Part shown: piece by piece, positions 18,884 to 28,214 of the stretch | How the letters are laid out: every line of letters begins with the position of its first letter | Position numbering within the stretch: position 1 is the first letter of the stretch | Assembly (NCBI RefSeq): GCF_016195855.1 | Contig: NZ_JACPYU010000016.1 | Coordinates: 62,001-126,000, forward strand | Source: Aquabacterium sp. | GTDB taxonomy: Bacteria > Pseudomonadota > Gammaproteobacteria > Burkholderiales > Burkholderiaceae_C | Direction: 5' to 3' | DNA: 64,000 nt | The notes under the pieces: generated by a model | Databases searched by the model: none | Seen by the model: the letters and a program-made list of their open reading frames with translations, nothing else | Told to the model about the DNA's origin: nothing | Translations under genes and position numbers: made by a program

Positions 18884-19726
18884 TCAACTGTCCATGCCGA
18901 CCAGCAGACGGTAGGCTGATTCATTGGACAGGTTGAGCAGCTTGGCCACGTCGGCCACGTCGTCGGGCATGGCGGCCTGCGCATGCGGGTCGTCCCAGCC
19001 ATACTGCGTGTGGCGGGCAATGCGCACACCCAGCATCACGCTGCGGATCTTGGGGTCGGTGGCATTGCGGTCATCCGTACAGCGGATCAGCAGATAAGGC
19101 AGTTGCCAAAGCCGCATCAGATCCTGGGACAAGTCCGCCAGGTGAATGCCCAGCACCTCTTGCTGAACATCGGCCGAGCGCATGGTGTAGTCAGCCTTGA
19201 GACGGTTGGCAATCTCCAGCGCCAGCTTCGGTGCGTGACACCAGAGCATCATTTCGGCAAAGTCGTGCAGCAGCGCCGCCTCCTGGATCACCGCGGCGTC
19301 CTCGTCCTGGCGGCGCAAGGCAAAGCCCATGGCAAAGTGCGCGGCCCGTCGCGAGCGGGTGATGACCTTGATCAGGCCACTCAAGGCCTCGGGCTGTTCG
19401 CGCAGCCATTCCAGGATGGTGGGCACCTGCTCGAAGGCTTTGAAGAAGGGCGTGATCCCCTGCATCACGATGGCGCCCACCATGGTCTCTGGGGGCTCGA
19501 CGCTCAGGCGGGTGCAGTAGCGGGAGACATGAACCAGCACCTTGAGCGTCATCAGCGGATCGCTGGACAGGCTTTCGGCCAGGGTGTGCGCATCCACCGT
19601 GCCCTTGGTCTCCTCGATGACGCGCAGTTGGCTCAACTCGGCAACGGAGCCAGGCAACACCGGGATCTCGATGCTGCTCATGGCATCGACCCACGCGCGC
19701 AAAGAAGGCAGGGCAGATTCGATCAT
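18884..19726 (-). CDS. HDOD domain protein
   Basis: A 280-residue protein built almost entirely of an HDOD domain, an HD-related helical fold found in bacterial signalling proteins and generally without proven enzymatic activity. Visible features are LPGSVAELSQL, LAESLSSDPLMTLKVLVHV and AALLHDFAEMMLWCHAP. No receiver, GGDEF or EAL domain is attached. A perfect palindrome GGGTTAACCC (19731-19740) lies just upstream of the start and could be an operator. It is a single gene between convergent sppA-like and the upstream chalcone-isomerase-like gene. The specific role is unknown. Confidence 0.82.
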   Translation of the reverse strand: MIESALPSLRAWVDAMSSIEIPVLPGSVAELSQLRVIEETKGTVDAHTLAESLSSDPLMTLKVLVHVSRYCTRLSVEPPETMVGAIVMQGITPFFKAFEQVPTILEWLREQPEALSGLIKVITRSRRAAHFAMGFALRRQDEDAAVIQEAALLHDFAEMMLWCHAPKLALEIANRLKADYTMRSADVQQEVLGIHLADLSQDLMRLWQLPYLLIRCTDDRNATDPKIRSVMLGVRIARHTQYGWDDPHAQAAMPDDVADVAKLLNLSNESAYRLLVGMDS

Positions 19727-19839
19727 GGTCGGGTTAACCCAGTACTCATGATCCCCTTATCGACACATTGTCTGGATTTGGCAAGCCGGGCTTGCCCGCG
19801 AACATGCCGATTACGTCACATCGGTCGCGTAACAATTAC

Positions 19840-20421
19840 TTACTTTGAGCCGATCAGGGCTTCCTTGAGGTCGGAGTCCACCGGGGAGTTACCCAGCCAG
19901 ATGCGCAGCAGGGCGGCATAAAAATCGTCACCGGCCATGTCGGGGCCCTTCTGGACACCGTCGACCAGCACACGCGTGCCCGCCCCGGGGGTGTTGTCGA
20001 TGTGGATCGACGTGCCTTTCTTGACCTGGCCAAAACCCATCATCAGCGTGCGGATTTCATCCAGCTTGGCCTGGTACTTCGCGACGTCTGCATCGCTGTT
20101 GTTCTTCTTGAAGCCCTTGACCATGGCGTCGGCGAAATCCTCGCCCGTCAGGTCACGCAGCAGCACGATCTGCATGCTTTTGGGGCCTGGCTGGCTGATG
20201 AGCGCGGCGGCGTTGTGCTCCTTGTGGGGGACGTACAGCCCCGCCGCGTAGACGTCGACCACGATCTTCACGCGCACGCCCGCACCATTGAGTTGCAAGG
20301 CCTGGTTGGCGAGCTGGTAGGTGTCGCTGAACTTGGCGCCCTTGATCTCGATGGCAGCCCACGCGGGCAAGGTCGCGGCCAGGGCGACGGACAAAACCAG
20401 TTTGCGTGTGATGGACTTCAT
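19840..20421 (-). CDS. Chalcone isomerase-like exported protein
   Basis: A 193-residue secreted protein with an N-terminal signal peptide (MKSITRKLVLSVALAATLPAWA). The remainder matches, by eye, the bacterial chalcone isomerase-like family (PF16036 type). It shows GAKFSDTYQL, YAAGLYVPHKEHNAAAL and a C-terminal LLRIWLGNSPVDSDLKEALIG. Known members in bacteria have no proven isomerase activity. The frame stays open far upstream, but ATG 20421 is preceded by GGAGA and starts the signal peptide. It is divergent from coaX across a 240-base gap in which I see no other gene. Confidence 0.85.
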   Translation of the reverse strand: MKSITRKLVLSVALAATLPAWAAIEIKGAKFSDTYQLANQALQLNGAGVRVKIVVDVYAAGLYVPHKEHNAAALISQPGPKSMQIVLLRDLTGEDFADAMVKGFKKNNSDADVAKYQAKLDEIRTLMMGFGQVKKGTSIHIDNTPGAGTRVLVDGVQKGPDMAGDDFYAALLRIWLGNSPVDSDLKEALIGSK

Positions 20422-20661
20422 GGCGTTCTCCAATGCTTCGAACAGGGCAATCTTGTGACGCGCAAGCCATCCAGGTTCGGTGGCTGCCGCGTTTTGGATC
20501 GCACAATATCTGAACTGACCGCTGACTTGTCCCCCCTCAATAGGTAATTGTTTCGCCGTCGTGGCTTTATTGCTGCACTGCGGCAACGGCGGTGGCCGCG
20601 TATTGCAGCGACAATGCCTACCCATCAAAGGCCGGGGTGTTCCTCGCGAACGAGATTGCGC

Positions 20662-21453
20662 ATGTCTTTTTTGGTCATCGATATTGGTAACACCCGCCTG
20701 AAATGGGGCCTGTATGCTCATCCGGCCCCTGGCGCCGAGTTGCTGGCGCACGGTGCGGTGGTCCTGGAAGACATCGACTACCTCTGGGAGCTGCACTGGA
20801 AGAACCTGATGCACAAGCCCCAAGGCATGCTCGGTTGTGTGGTGGCCGGTGAGGCCATCAAGAAGCGTGTCGAAGAGCAGCTGATCGAAGGCTGGGGCCT
20901 GGCGCCCCACTGGCTGTCCTCCAGTGCCCGTGCGGCTGGCGTGGTGAACGGTTACGAGCATCCCCAGCGTCTGGGCTCCGACCGTTGGGCGGCCATCATT
21001 GGTGCCCGCCAGCGTGCCTTGCAGCAAGACCCTGCCGATCCGCCCCCGGTGCTGGCCGTCATGGTGGGCACGGCTGTGACGGTTGATGCCGTCGATCAGG
21101 CCGGCCGTTTCCTGGGTGGCTTGATCCTGCCCGGCTTTGGCCTGATGTACCGCGCGCTGGAAAGCGGCACCGCGGGCCTGAAAGTGCCCACGGGTGAGGT
21201 GAGAGACTTCCCCACCAATACCAGCGATGCGCTGATGAGCGGTGGCACCGATGCCATTGCCGGCGCCATTGAGCGCAGCCTGCGTCGTTTGCGTGTCCAG
21301 TGCGGCCGTGAGCCGCTGCTGATCATGTCCGGCGGGGCGGTGACCCGCCTGTCCCATGTGGATGAGTTGCCGATCCGCGTGGTCGAGAACCTCATCTTCG
21401 AGGGGCTGTTGACGCTGGCGGCGAACGCGTCGACACCGCCAGCGCAACCCTGA
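20662..21453 (+). CDS. coaX: Type III pantothenate kinase
   Basis: Phosphorylates pantothenate in the first step of coenzyme A synthesis. It is the ASKHA-fold type that is insensitive to CoA feedback. The 263-residue protein starts with the phosphate-binding motif [14 protein letters not shown]. It also shows [24 protein letters not shown] and [17 protein letters not shown] chose ATG 20662 over the ORF start 38 codons upstream because it matches the family N terminus; the preceding AACGAGAT is only a weak ribosome site. In many relatives birA lies directly upstream; here there is none. Confidence 0.94.
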   Translation: MSFLVIDIGNTRLKWGLYAHPAPGAELLAHGAVVLEDIDYLWELHWKNLMHKPQGMLGCVVAGEAIKKRVEEQLIEGWGLAPHWLSSSARAAGVVNGYEHPQRLGSDRWAAIIGARQRALQQDPADPPPVLAVMVGTAVTVDAVDQAGRFLGGLILPGFGLMYRALESGTAGLKVPTGEVRDFPTNTSDALMSGGTDAIAGAIERSLRRLRVQCGREPLLIMSGGAVTRLSHVDELPIRVVENLIFEGLLTLAANASTPPAQP

Positions 21454-21469
21454 GGCCGTCAGCGCGGCT

Positions 21470-22801
21470 TCACAGGATGAAGCGCGACAGATCCTCGTTG
21501 CGAGCGAGTTCGCCCAGGCGGCGGTCCACCTCGTCCGCGTCCACCGTGTGCGCCTGCCCCTGCATGTCGGGCGCGTTGAAGGACAACTCGTCCAGCAGGC
21601 GCTCCATCACGGTCGACAGGCGGCGTGCACCAATGTTCTCGGTGCGCTCATTGACCTCGAAGGCGATCTGCGCGAGCCGGCGGATGGCGTCGGGCGTGAA
21701 GTCCAGCGCCACGCCTTCTGCAGACAGCAGAGCTTGATACTGCTTGATCAGGCTGGCTGTGGGCTGCGTGAGGATGGCCTCGAAGTCGTCCACCGACAGC
21801 GACGACAGCTCCACGCGGATGGGAAAGCGTCCTTGGAGTTCGGGGATGAGGTCGCTTGGGCGGCTCAGGTGAAACGCGCCGGACGCGATGAACAGGATGT
21901 GGTCGGTCTTGACCATGCCATATTTGGTGTTGACGGTGGTGCCCTCCACCAGTGGCAGCAGATCGCGCTGCACCCCCTGGCGGGAGACCTCCGCGCCTTG
22001 TCCCTCGGCGCGGCTGGCGACCTTGTCGATCTCGTCGATGAACACGATGCCGTTCTGCTCTGCGCGCTCCAATGCGCGGGACTTGATGTCCTCGTCGTTG
22101 AGCAGCTTGACGGCTTCTTCCTCGATCAGCTGTGCGCGTGCTTCAGCTACCGTCACCTTGCAGGCTTTGCGCTTGTTCTGCCCCAGTTGGGAGAACATGC
22201 CGCGCAATTGCTCGGCCATGTCTTCCATGCCGGCAGGGCTCATGATCTCGACCGTCGGTGTTTTGGTTTCTGACAGCTCGATCTCGATGTCCCGGTCGTC
22301 CAGCGTGCCTTCGCGCAGGCGTTTGCGCATGACCTGGCGCGCGGTGTTGTCGGCCGGGGGCGTCTGGGTGATGCCGAACTCCGAGCGAGGCGGGGGCACC
22401 AGCACATCCAGCAGGCGCTCTTCTGCAGCCTCTTCAGCCTTGACGCGCTGAGTCTGCATCTGGTGCGCGCGCTCCTGCTTGACGGCGGTCTCGACCAGGT
22501 CCCGGATGATGGTGTCGACATCCTTGCCCACATAGCCCACTTCGGTGAACTTGGTGGCTTCGACCTTGATGAAGGGGGCATCGGCCAGTTTGGCCAGGCG
22601 GCGCGCGATCTCGGTTTTGCCCACGCCTGTGGGGCCGATCATCAGGATGTTCTTGGGTGTGATCTCGCTGCGCAGTTTCTCGTCGACCTGCTGGCGACGC
22701 CAGCGGTTGCGCAAGGCAATGGCCACGGCACGTTTGGCGTCGCGCTGGCCGACGATGTGGCGGTCCAGTTCGGTGACGATGTCTTGTGGGGTCATGCTCA
22801 T
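21470..22801 (-). CDS. hslU: HslU, ATPase subunit of the HslUV protease
   Basis: AAA+ unfoldase that feeds substrates to the HslV peptidase in the cytoplasm, part of heat-shock protein quality control. The 443-residue product shows [17 protein letters not shown] at the N terminus, Walker [10 protein letters not shown] and the pore loop GYVGKDVD. The I domain follows, then Walker [10 protein letters not shown], and the C-terminal end [10 protein letters not shown] that docks into HslV. It lies six bases after hslV, so the two are co-transcribed. It converges with coaX, with 16 bases between the stop codons. Confidence 0.97.
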   Translation of the reverse strand: MSMTPQDIVTELDRHIVGQRDAKRAVAIALRNRWRRQQVDEKLRSEITPKNILMIGPTGVGKTEIARRLAKLADAPFIKVEATKFTEVGYVGKDVDTIIRDLVETAVKQERAHQMQTQRVKAEEAAEERLLDVLVPPPRSEFGITQTPPADNTARQVMRKRLREGTLDDRDIEIELSETKTPTVEIMSPAGMEDMAEQLRGMFSQLGQNKRKACKVTVAEARAQLIEEEAVKLLNDEDIKSRALERAEQNGIVFIDEIDKVASRAEGQGAEVSRQGVQRDLLPLVEGTTVNTKYGMVKTDHILFIASGAFHLSRPSDLIPELQGRFPIRVELSSLSVDDFEAILTQPTASLIKQYQALLSAEGVALDFTPDAIRRLAQIAFEVNERTENIGARRLSTVMERLLDELSFNAPDMQGQAHTVDADEVDRRLGELARNEDLSRFIL

Positions 22802-22807
22802 GGTGGT

Positions 22808-23356
22808 TCAGTCCAGCGATACGATGGTGTGGTTCTGGTTCGTGTAGATGCACAGGTCGCCCGCGATCTCCAGCGACTTCTTGACCATGTCTGTGGCGGG
22901 CAGATCGGTGTTGGCGGCCAGGGCGCGCGCGGCGGCCTGGGCATAGGCGCCACCCGACCCGATGGCGATGATGCCGTGTTCGGGCTCCAGCACGTCGCCA
23001 TTGCCGGTGATGATCAGGGAGGTTTCGCGATCGGCCACGGCCAGCATGGCTTCCAGTTTGCGCAGCACGCGGTCGGTGCGCCAGTCGCGCGTCAACTCGA
23101 CGGCGGCGCGTGTCAGGTTGCCCTGGTGCTTTTCCAGCTTGGCCTCGAAGCGCTCGAACAGGGTGAAGGCGTCGGCTGTGGCGCCCGCAAAGCCTGCCAG
23201 CACCTGATCCCGGTAGAGTTTGCGTACCTTGCGGGCCGAGGCTTTGACGACGATGTGGCCCAGGGTAACCTGGCCGTCGCCGCCCATGGCAACCTGCCAG
23301 CCATTCGGTGTCTGGCGGCGGACGCTGACGATGGTGGTGCCGTGATAGGAGTCCAT
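22808..23356 (-). CDS. hslV: HslV, peptidase subunit of the HslUV protease
   Basis: Proteasome-like threonine peptidase. I chose ATG 23356 (182 residues), nine codons inside the open frame. It gives the short propeptide MDSYHG followed by the catalytic Thr7 of [10 protein letters not shown], as in other betaproteobacteria. Conserved segments include [51 protein letters not shown] and [15 protein letters not shown]. Compared with E. coli HslV there is a small insertion (QTPNGW) after the first strand. It lies 99 bases downstream of the STAS-like gene and six bases before hslU. Confidence 0.96.
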   Translation of the reverse strand: MDSYHGTTIVSVRRQTPNGWQVAMGGDGQVTLGHIVVKASARKVRKLYRDQVLAGFAGATADAFTLFERFEAKLEKHQGNLTRAAVELTRDWRTDRVLRKLEAMLAVADRETSLIITGNGDVLEPEHGIIAIGSGGAYAQAAARALAANTDLPATDMVKKSLEIAGDLCIYTNQNHTIVSLD

Positions 23357-23455
23357 GACGCTACGTGAGAAGTGCATAGGCACGAAGTAGCGGCAGTTTG
23401 GGGCAAGGCCACCGGTTTCAAGGGGTCGAATGTGCCAGCGCAGACGGCGCCAGCG

Positions 23456-25216
23456 TCAGACTGTCTGCAGTTTGACTTTGGCGTGCTCGTTGATGCCCAT
23501 GGCACCAAAGAACAAGGCGATGAGCCGGTGAGGGTTGAGGAACACCACCTGGCGGTCTTCCGCACGGCGGGCCAGCACCCAGTTCAACAGGTCGCCTGCA
23601 GCGATGAAGTCCACGCGCAACAGGTGTTCGCAGTCGATTTCCAGGGTCACGCTGGCGCTGAGTTGGTCGTCCAGTTGGCTCAAGGTCTGGCCGATGTCGC
23701 CCACGAGCTGGCCGGACAGGTTCAGCGCGGCAACCTGAATGAACTCGATCTCATCGTCCTGCAGTTGGGATTCGACGAAACTGGTTGTGATCTCACTAAC
23801 ATGTGAGAGCGGGCGGGTGTGTGCCTGGACGGCATCGGTCTGCTCGCGCACGCGACAGACGGCGTGTTCCCATGAGGGCGGAGACAGTTCGTAGGTGACG
23901 CAGTAATCAATGGCCACTTCGTCGAACTGAACGGGCAGGTTGCACAGGCGGAGGATCTCCAGCCTCAGCATCCAGTAAGCAGGGTCGGCGTCCTTGACGC
24001 CCGAGGGCGAGGCCTCACCCAGCACATCCAGCAGGTGGGAGGCGCCAATCCAGATCAGCTCCTGGCTCTCGCGAGCCCACAGGCGCATCAGTTGCACCAA
24101 TTGCCCGGCGCCCTCCGGGGTCACGGTTTCCACCTGCGTCCAGTCCATGATCCAGGGGCGCGGCATCTGCAGCACCTCGATGCGCAAACGGGCCGTGGCT
24201 TCGGAGTCGATCAGGTCGGGCGCAACCCAGCCCTCAAGGCGGGCGGAGGGGAGGGCGTCCAGCGGCAGGGGTTCGGTGTTGACGTGGGCTTCAGCAGCGG
24301 CAAGCTGCAGGTCTTCTGCCGGCGTCGGCTTGGCTTTTTCCCGGCGAGCCAGGAAGGCCGCCACTTTTTGCGGCAGCGAATACCACTGAGGGGCCGATAC
24401 ACCGAACTTCTGCGCAAAGGACACGGCCAGGTTGTCGAATTTCTGCTGCAGATCCAGCGTGCGGTAGAGATCGAACAGGACCAGCCATGTTTCGGGTTGG
24501 TCATGCCGCTGCGCGCCGGGCTGAACCAGGTCAAGCAGGCAGCGCTCGCACTGGTCGAAATCGGCGTTGGCAAAAGCGATGACGGCCTCATCAAGCTCCG
24601 GATCGTGCGCGACTTCAACAACGTGCACATCCAGGTTGCCGTGCAGGCCACCGTTGACCGAGGCGGGGGCGGCCGCCGACATGCGCGGCGCAGAAGACCG
24701 CGCCATGTCCAGCACCTCTTGGGAAATTTGCGGGGGCTCTTCGTCGTCGTCGTAGCGCAAAGCGGCAGGCACCGTCAGGGTGTTGGGTGCCGTGGTGGCC
24801 GGGTCGATCAAGCGTCCGGGCATGGACGGTTGCGCAGCTGGCTGCAGCACGGGCGGCCGGCCTGAGCCGCCCACCATCTGCAATTCGATTTCGTCGATCT
24901 TGGCCTTGACGGCCGCATCAGAGCGGGTGCTGCTGCTCTGGGGGCGCGAGTCCGGGTCCATGTTGGACGGGCTGCTCAAGGCCAGCGCGTTATCCGGGCT
25001 GAGACCCTCGCGGCGGATCTTGCGCAGCATGTCAAGTTCGCGCTTGCGCACGAAGTCGTTGCGCCGCTTGCGCTCGATCATCGCCTTGATTTCGGTCTTG
25101 GCGTATTCGCTTTCGCCGCTTCCGGCGCTGGGCGCGTCAAGCTCCGTCCAATCCGTGGTCGGATTGGCAACGAAGCGCGCAACCTTGCGCAGGAAACCGC
25201 CCGATTCCTTGCTCAT
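23456..25216 (-). CDS. STAS-like domain protein conserved beside dksA
   Basis: A 586-residue cytoplasmic protein without signal or membrane segments. The first 190 residues are largely disordered and charged (Ser/Pro/Asp, Arg-rich near 48-70). A helical middle of TPR-like character covers about 205-300 (FANADFDQCERCLLDLVQPG). Two STAS-like alpha/beta domains follow, at about 330-450 and 480-586, each with a predicted strand-helix core (PWIMDWTQVETVTPEGAGQL; LLRVDFIAAGDLLNWVLA). STAS domains usually serve in anti-sigma-factor antagonism or protein docking. It starts three bases after the dksA stop, so the two are probably co-translated. Function is unknown. Confidence 0.75.
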   Translation of the reverse strand: MSKESGGFLRKVARFVANPTTDWTELDAPSAGSGESEYAKTEIKAMIERKRRNDFVRKRELDMLRKIRREGLSPDNALALSSPSNMDPDSRPQSSSTRSDAAVKAKIDEIELQMVGGSGRPPVLQPAAQPSMPGRLIDPATTAPNTLTVPAALRYDDDEEPPQISQEVLDMARSSAPRMSAAAPASVNGGLHGNLDVHVVEVAHDPELDEAVIAFANADFDQCERCLLDLVQPGAQRHDQPETWLVLFDLYRTLDLQQKFDNLAVSFAQKFGVSAPQWYSLPQKVAAFLARREKAKPTPAEDLQLAAAEAHVNTEPLPLDALPSARLEGWVAPDLIDSEATARLRIEVLQMPRPWIMDWTQVETVTPEGAGQLVQLMRLWARESQELIWIGASHLLDVLGEASPSGVKDADPAYWMLRLEILRLCNLPVQFDEVAIDYCVTYELSPPSWEHAVCRVREQTDAVQAHTRPLSHVSEITTSFVESQLQDDEIEFIQVAALNLSGQLVGDIGQTLSQLDDQLSASVTLEIDCEHLLRVDFIAAGDLLNWVLARRAEDRQVVFLNPHRLIALFFGAMGINEHAKVKLQTV

Positions 25217-25219
25217 GAA

Positions 25220-25948
25220 TCAGTCGCCAAACATTTTTTGCTTGAGTTCACGACGCTGCTGCGCTTCGAGCGACAGCGTGGCAGTGGGGCGGGCCAGCAG
25301 GCGGCCCAGACCGATGGGCTCGCCCGTTTCGTCGCAGAAACCGTATTCGCCGGAATCGATGCGGACCAGGGCCTGAGAGATCTTCTTGAGCAGCTTGCGT
25401 TCGCGGTCGCGGGTGCGCAATTCCAGTGCGTGCTCTTCCTCGATGGTGGCGCGGTCGGCCGGATCGGGCACGATGGAGGTGTCTTCGCGCAGGTGCTCGG
25501 TCGTCTCGCCAGCGTTGGACAGCAGGTCTTCCTTCTGGGCTTCCAGGCAGGCGCGGAAGAAGTCCAGTTGCTTGTCGCTCATGTACTCCGCTTCGGGCAT
25601 GGCGAGCAGTTCTGCTTCGGTCAGATCTTTGCCGGCTTTGGTTTTCCAGGCGTTGGCGAGTTTGGTGTCAACCTTGGTGGCAGGGGTGGGCATGTTGTCT
25701 GGGGTACTGATTTTTGACGACGATCGTCCGGTAGCCACGGATTTGGCTGATACGACAGCTTCGGCAGGCTTTGCCTCGGCTTGAGTAGGGGTTTTGACGG
25801 GTTTGCTCTCGGCTGGCGCCTTGGTGGCGGCGCTGGTCTTCTTGGCGGCGGGCTTGGCTGGTGTTTTGGCGGAAGGGGGGCTCGCCTTGGCCGTTTTCGC
25901 CGAGGTGGTTGCTGCCGATTTGCTCGCAGAGGCGGATGTTTTCGTCAC
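25220..25948 (-). CDS. dksA: RNA polymerase-binding factor DksA with long N-terminal tail
   Basis: Binds the RNA polymerase secondary channel and works with ppGpp in the stringent response. The 242-residue protein starts at GTG 25948, set by a perfect AAGGAGG Shine-Dalgarno five bases upstream. Residues 1 to about 95 form a Lys/Ala/Thr/Ser-rich low-complexity tail absent from E. coli DksA (151 residues). The coiled-coil tip keeps DPADRA with Asp162 and Asp165. Only one of the four zinc-finger cysteines remains (Cys205, YGFCDETGEP; the later pair reads TLSLEAQ), so this is the zinc-independent type common in alpha- and betaproteobacteria. It heads the operon dksA-STAS-hslV-hslU. Confidence 0.95.
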   Translation of the reverse strand: MTKTSASASKSAATTSAKTAKASPPSAKTPAKPAAKKTSAATKAPAESKPVKTPTQAEAKPAEAVVSAKSVATGRSSSKISTPDNMPTPATKVDTKLANAWKTKAGKDLTEAELLAMPEAEYMSDKQLDFFRACLEAQKEDLLSNAGETTEHLREDTSIVPDPADRATIEEEHALELRTRDRERKLLKKISQALVRIDSGEYGFCDETGEPIGLGRLLARPTATLSLEAQQRRELKQKMFGD

Positions 25949-26084
25949 AGGATCCTCCTTCCCAAAATGCGTGATCCACAGACTGATGTCTTGATTCGGT
26001 AACGCGTGGCCAGGTACTGCTCCATCGCCAGAATGCTCAAACGAGGGCCCCGTTCTGGCTGTCGCCAGCACGGGAAGCGCGCGG

Positions 26085-26113
26085 ATTGTAGCCACGCTTG
26101 TCATCAGTTTTCA
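26085..26113 (-). promoter_or_regulatory. Candidate promoter of dksA
   Basis: On the minus strand TACAAT (26090-26085) is preceded at 17 bp by TGAAAA (26113-26108), a poor -35. The distance to the dksA GTG gives a leader of about 130 nt. It is supported mainly by the repeated use of TACAAT in this window. Confidence 0.35.
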
Positions 26114-26154
26114 CCAGACTATCCCTCAAGGTGTTCATTTCGGTTACTTCGGCC

Positions 26155-27198
26155 TCAGGACAGGCACTGGTCCAGGCCGGCCTTGAACAGATCCTGGGGC
26201 AGGTCGATGCCAATGAACACCATCTTGCTGATTTTGGTCTCGCCGGGCGCCCATTTGGGCCCCACGTCGCTGCCCATCAGCTGGTGCACGCCCTGGAAAA
26301 CCACCTTCTTGTCCATGCCGGTGACGTGCAGCACCCCTTTGTAGCGCAGCATGCGCGGGCCGTAGATCTGGACCATGGAGCCCAGGAAATCTTCCAGCTT
26401 GGTGGGGTTGAATGGGCGCGTGGCCTTGTAGACGAAGGACTTGACGTCGTCGTCGTGCGCGTGGTGGTGCGGGTGGTTGCAGTGCTCGCCATGCTCATGA
26501 TCGTGGTCATGATGATGGTGGTGATCGTGCCCGTGGCCGTCTTCCTTCAGGAAGTCGGGGTCGATGTCGAGCTTGGCATTGAGGTTGAAGCCCTTGATGT
26601 CGAAGACTTCCTTGAGCGGCACGTCCCCGAAATGCACACGCTTTTGCGGCGCACGCGGGTTCATGTGCTTGATTCGGTGGGACAGGGCGTCGGCCTCTTC
26701 CTGGCTGACCAGATCGGTCTTGCTCATGAAGATCTGGTCGGCGAACCCGACCTGGCGGCGCGCTTCCTGGCGCTCATCCAGCTGCTTGTCGCCGTGCTTG
26801 GCATCCACCAGGGTGACGATGGCGTCGAGCAGGTACAACTCGGCGATCTCGTCGTCCATGAAGAAGGTCTGGGCGACCGGGCCCGGGTCGGCCACACCGG
26901 TGGTCTCGATCACCACGCGGTCGAAAGTCAGGGTGCCGGCGCGCTTTTGCTTGGCCAGGTCGGCCAGGGTTTCGCGCAGGTCTTCGCGGATCGTGCAGCA
27001 GATGCAACCGTTGTTCATCTGGATGATCTGCTCTTCGGTATCGGCAACCAGGATCTCGTTGTCGATGTTTTCTTCGCCGAACTCGTTTTCGATGACAGCA
27101 ATGCGCTGCCCGTGGGCTTCGGTGAGGACGCGCTTGAGCAGGGTGGTTTTACCGCTGCCCAGGAAACCGGTGAGGATGGTGACAGGAATCAGGCTCAT
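26155..27198 (-). CDS. COG0523 (CobW/ZNG-type) metal-chaperone GTPase
   Basis: G3E-family P-loop GTPase thought to deliver zinc or another metal to client proteins. The 347-residue product starts MSLIPVTILTGFLGSGKTT (P-loop 11-19). The metal-binding CxCC motif is at 65-68 (GCICC), followed by ETTGVADPGP and SKTDL. An exceptionally His-rich loop at 221-248 holds most of its residues as His, Asp or Glu plus one Cys. A CobW C-terminal domain follows. I chose ATG 27198, 48 codons inside the open frame, for the family N terminus. It lies upstream of and parallel to dksA with a 206-base gap, and is divergent from corC. Confidence 0.92.
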   Translation of the reverse strand: MSLIPVTILTGFLGSGKTTLLKRVLTEAHGQRIAVIENEFGEENIDNEILVADTEEQIIQMNNGCICCTIREDLRETLADLAKQKRAGTLTFDRVVIETTGVADPGPVAQTFFMDDEIAELYLLDAIVTLVDAKHGDKQLDERQEARRQVGFADQIFMSKTDLVSQEEADALSHRIKHMNPRAPQKRVHFGDVPLKEVFDIKGFNLNAKLDIDPDFLKEDGHGHDHHHHHDHDHEHGEHCNHPHHHAHDDDVKSFVYKATRPFNPTKLEDFLGSMVQIYGPRMLRYKGVLHVTGMDKKVVFQGVHQLMGSDVGPKWAPGETKISKMVFIGIDLPQDLFKAGLDQCLS

Positions 27199-27301
27199 AG
27201 CACAAGTGTAGCCCTGTGTTGCGCGCCCTGAGCGGAGGCTGTGACTGAATTGACGCGACCATAGGGTATTCTTGCGGCATCCCAACCACGACACCCCCGC
27301 C

Positions 27302-28204
27302 GTGTCCGAACCTTCCCATAGTCGGCCCTCCAAGGGCGACAAAAATCATGCGCATCCCCACAAGCGGGAGCGTGATCAACGCAGCCTGTTTGTTCGCCTG
27401 GTGGAATTCCTCTCACCAGGGCCGGACTCCACGGCAGAACTGATCGCAACGCTGGCTGATGCCGAGCACCGTGAGCTGATCGAGCCCGAATCCCGTGTGA
27501 TGCTGGAGGGCGTGATCCGCATGGCCAGCATGACGGCGGGTGACGTGATGGTCGCCGTCAAGCGCATGGACCTGCTGGACATCGACTCGCCCTACGACGA
27601 ATTGCTGGGCCAGGTGATTTCAACTGGTCATTCCCGTTTCCCCGTGTTCGATGGCTCGCGCGACAACATCATCGGCATGCTGATGGCCAAGGACCTGCTC
27701 AAGCTGCAGCGGGCGCCCGAGCTGAACCTGCGTACCTTGCTGCGCGCGCCGGTGTTTGTGCCGGAGTCCAAGGGGCTCAACGAGTTGTTGCGCGAGTTCC
27801 GCTCCAACCGCAGCCACATGGCCATCGTGATCGACGAGTTCGGCAAGGCAGCCGGCCTCATCACCATCGAAGATGTGCTGGAGGAGATCGTCGGGGAAAT
27901 CGAAGACGAGTTCGATGAGGAGGACATCCAGTCGAGCATCTTCACCCTGGCAGATGGCAGCCAGCGTGTGGCAGGGGACACGGCGATCGTGTCCGTGAAT
28001 GAAATGTTCGAGACGAACCTGCCCGAAGAGGACTTCGACACCATTGGTGGCCTGGTCGCCCACGAACTGGGGCGCGTGCCTCGTCGGGGTGAGCATGTGG
28101 ACATCGGTGGCTTGCGGTTTGCCGTCATGCTGGCGCGAGGCGGGGCCGTGCGCTGGTTCAAGGTGACACGCGCGCCCGACGTGACCGAAACCGCTGAACA
28201 GTGA
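27302..28204 (+). CDS. corC: CorC/HlyC-type CBS-domain protein
   Basis: Cytoplasmic protein of the CorC/YbeX family, linked to magnesium and cobalt efflux and, more recently, to ribosome maturation. The 300-residue product has two CBS domains (about 65-185) and a C-terminal CorC_HlyC domain with RRGEHVDIGGLRFAV. The DUF21 membrane part of the longer relatives is missing, as in E. coli CorC. I chose GTG 27302 (reading MSEPSHSRPSKG) rather than the TTG 30 bases upstream, by family similarity; neither has a clear Shine-Dalgarno. lnt follows after 10 bases, the conserved corC-lnt pair. Confidence 0.93.
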   Translation: MSEPSHSRPSKGDKNHAHPHKRERDQRSLFVRLVEFLSPGPDSTAELIATLADAEHRELIEPESRVMLEGVIRMASMTAGDVMVAVKRMDLLDIDSPYDELLGQVISTGHSRFPVFDGSRDNIIGMLMAKDLLKLQRAPELNLRTLLRAPVFVPESKGLNELLREFRSNRSHMAIVIDEFGKAAGLITIEDVLEEIVGEIEDEFDEEDIQSSIFTLADGSQRVAGDTAIVSVNEMFETNLPEEDFDTIGGLVAHELGRVPRRGEHVDIGGLRFAVMLARGGAVRWFKVTRAPDVTETAEQ

Positions 28205-28214
28205 GGCGCCTTAC

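Noticed and set aside
19840..21447. 535-codon minus-strand frame joining the antisense of coaX to the chalcone-isomerase-like protein
   Set aside because: The signal peptide and GGAGA ribosome site at 20421 mark the true start. The upstream part is the mirror of coaX.
25949..26104. Longer DksA starting upstream at 26104
   Set aside because: The perfect AAGGAGG site five bases before GTG 25948 fixes the start. The upstream codons include the putative promoter and leader.
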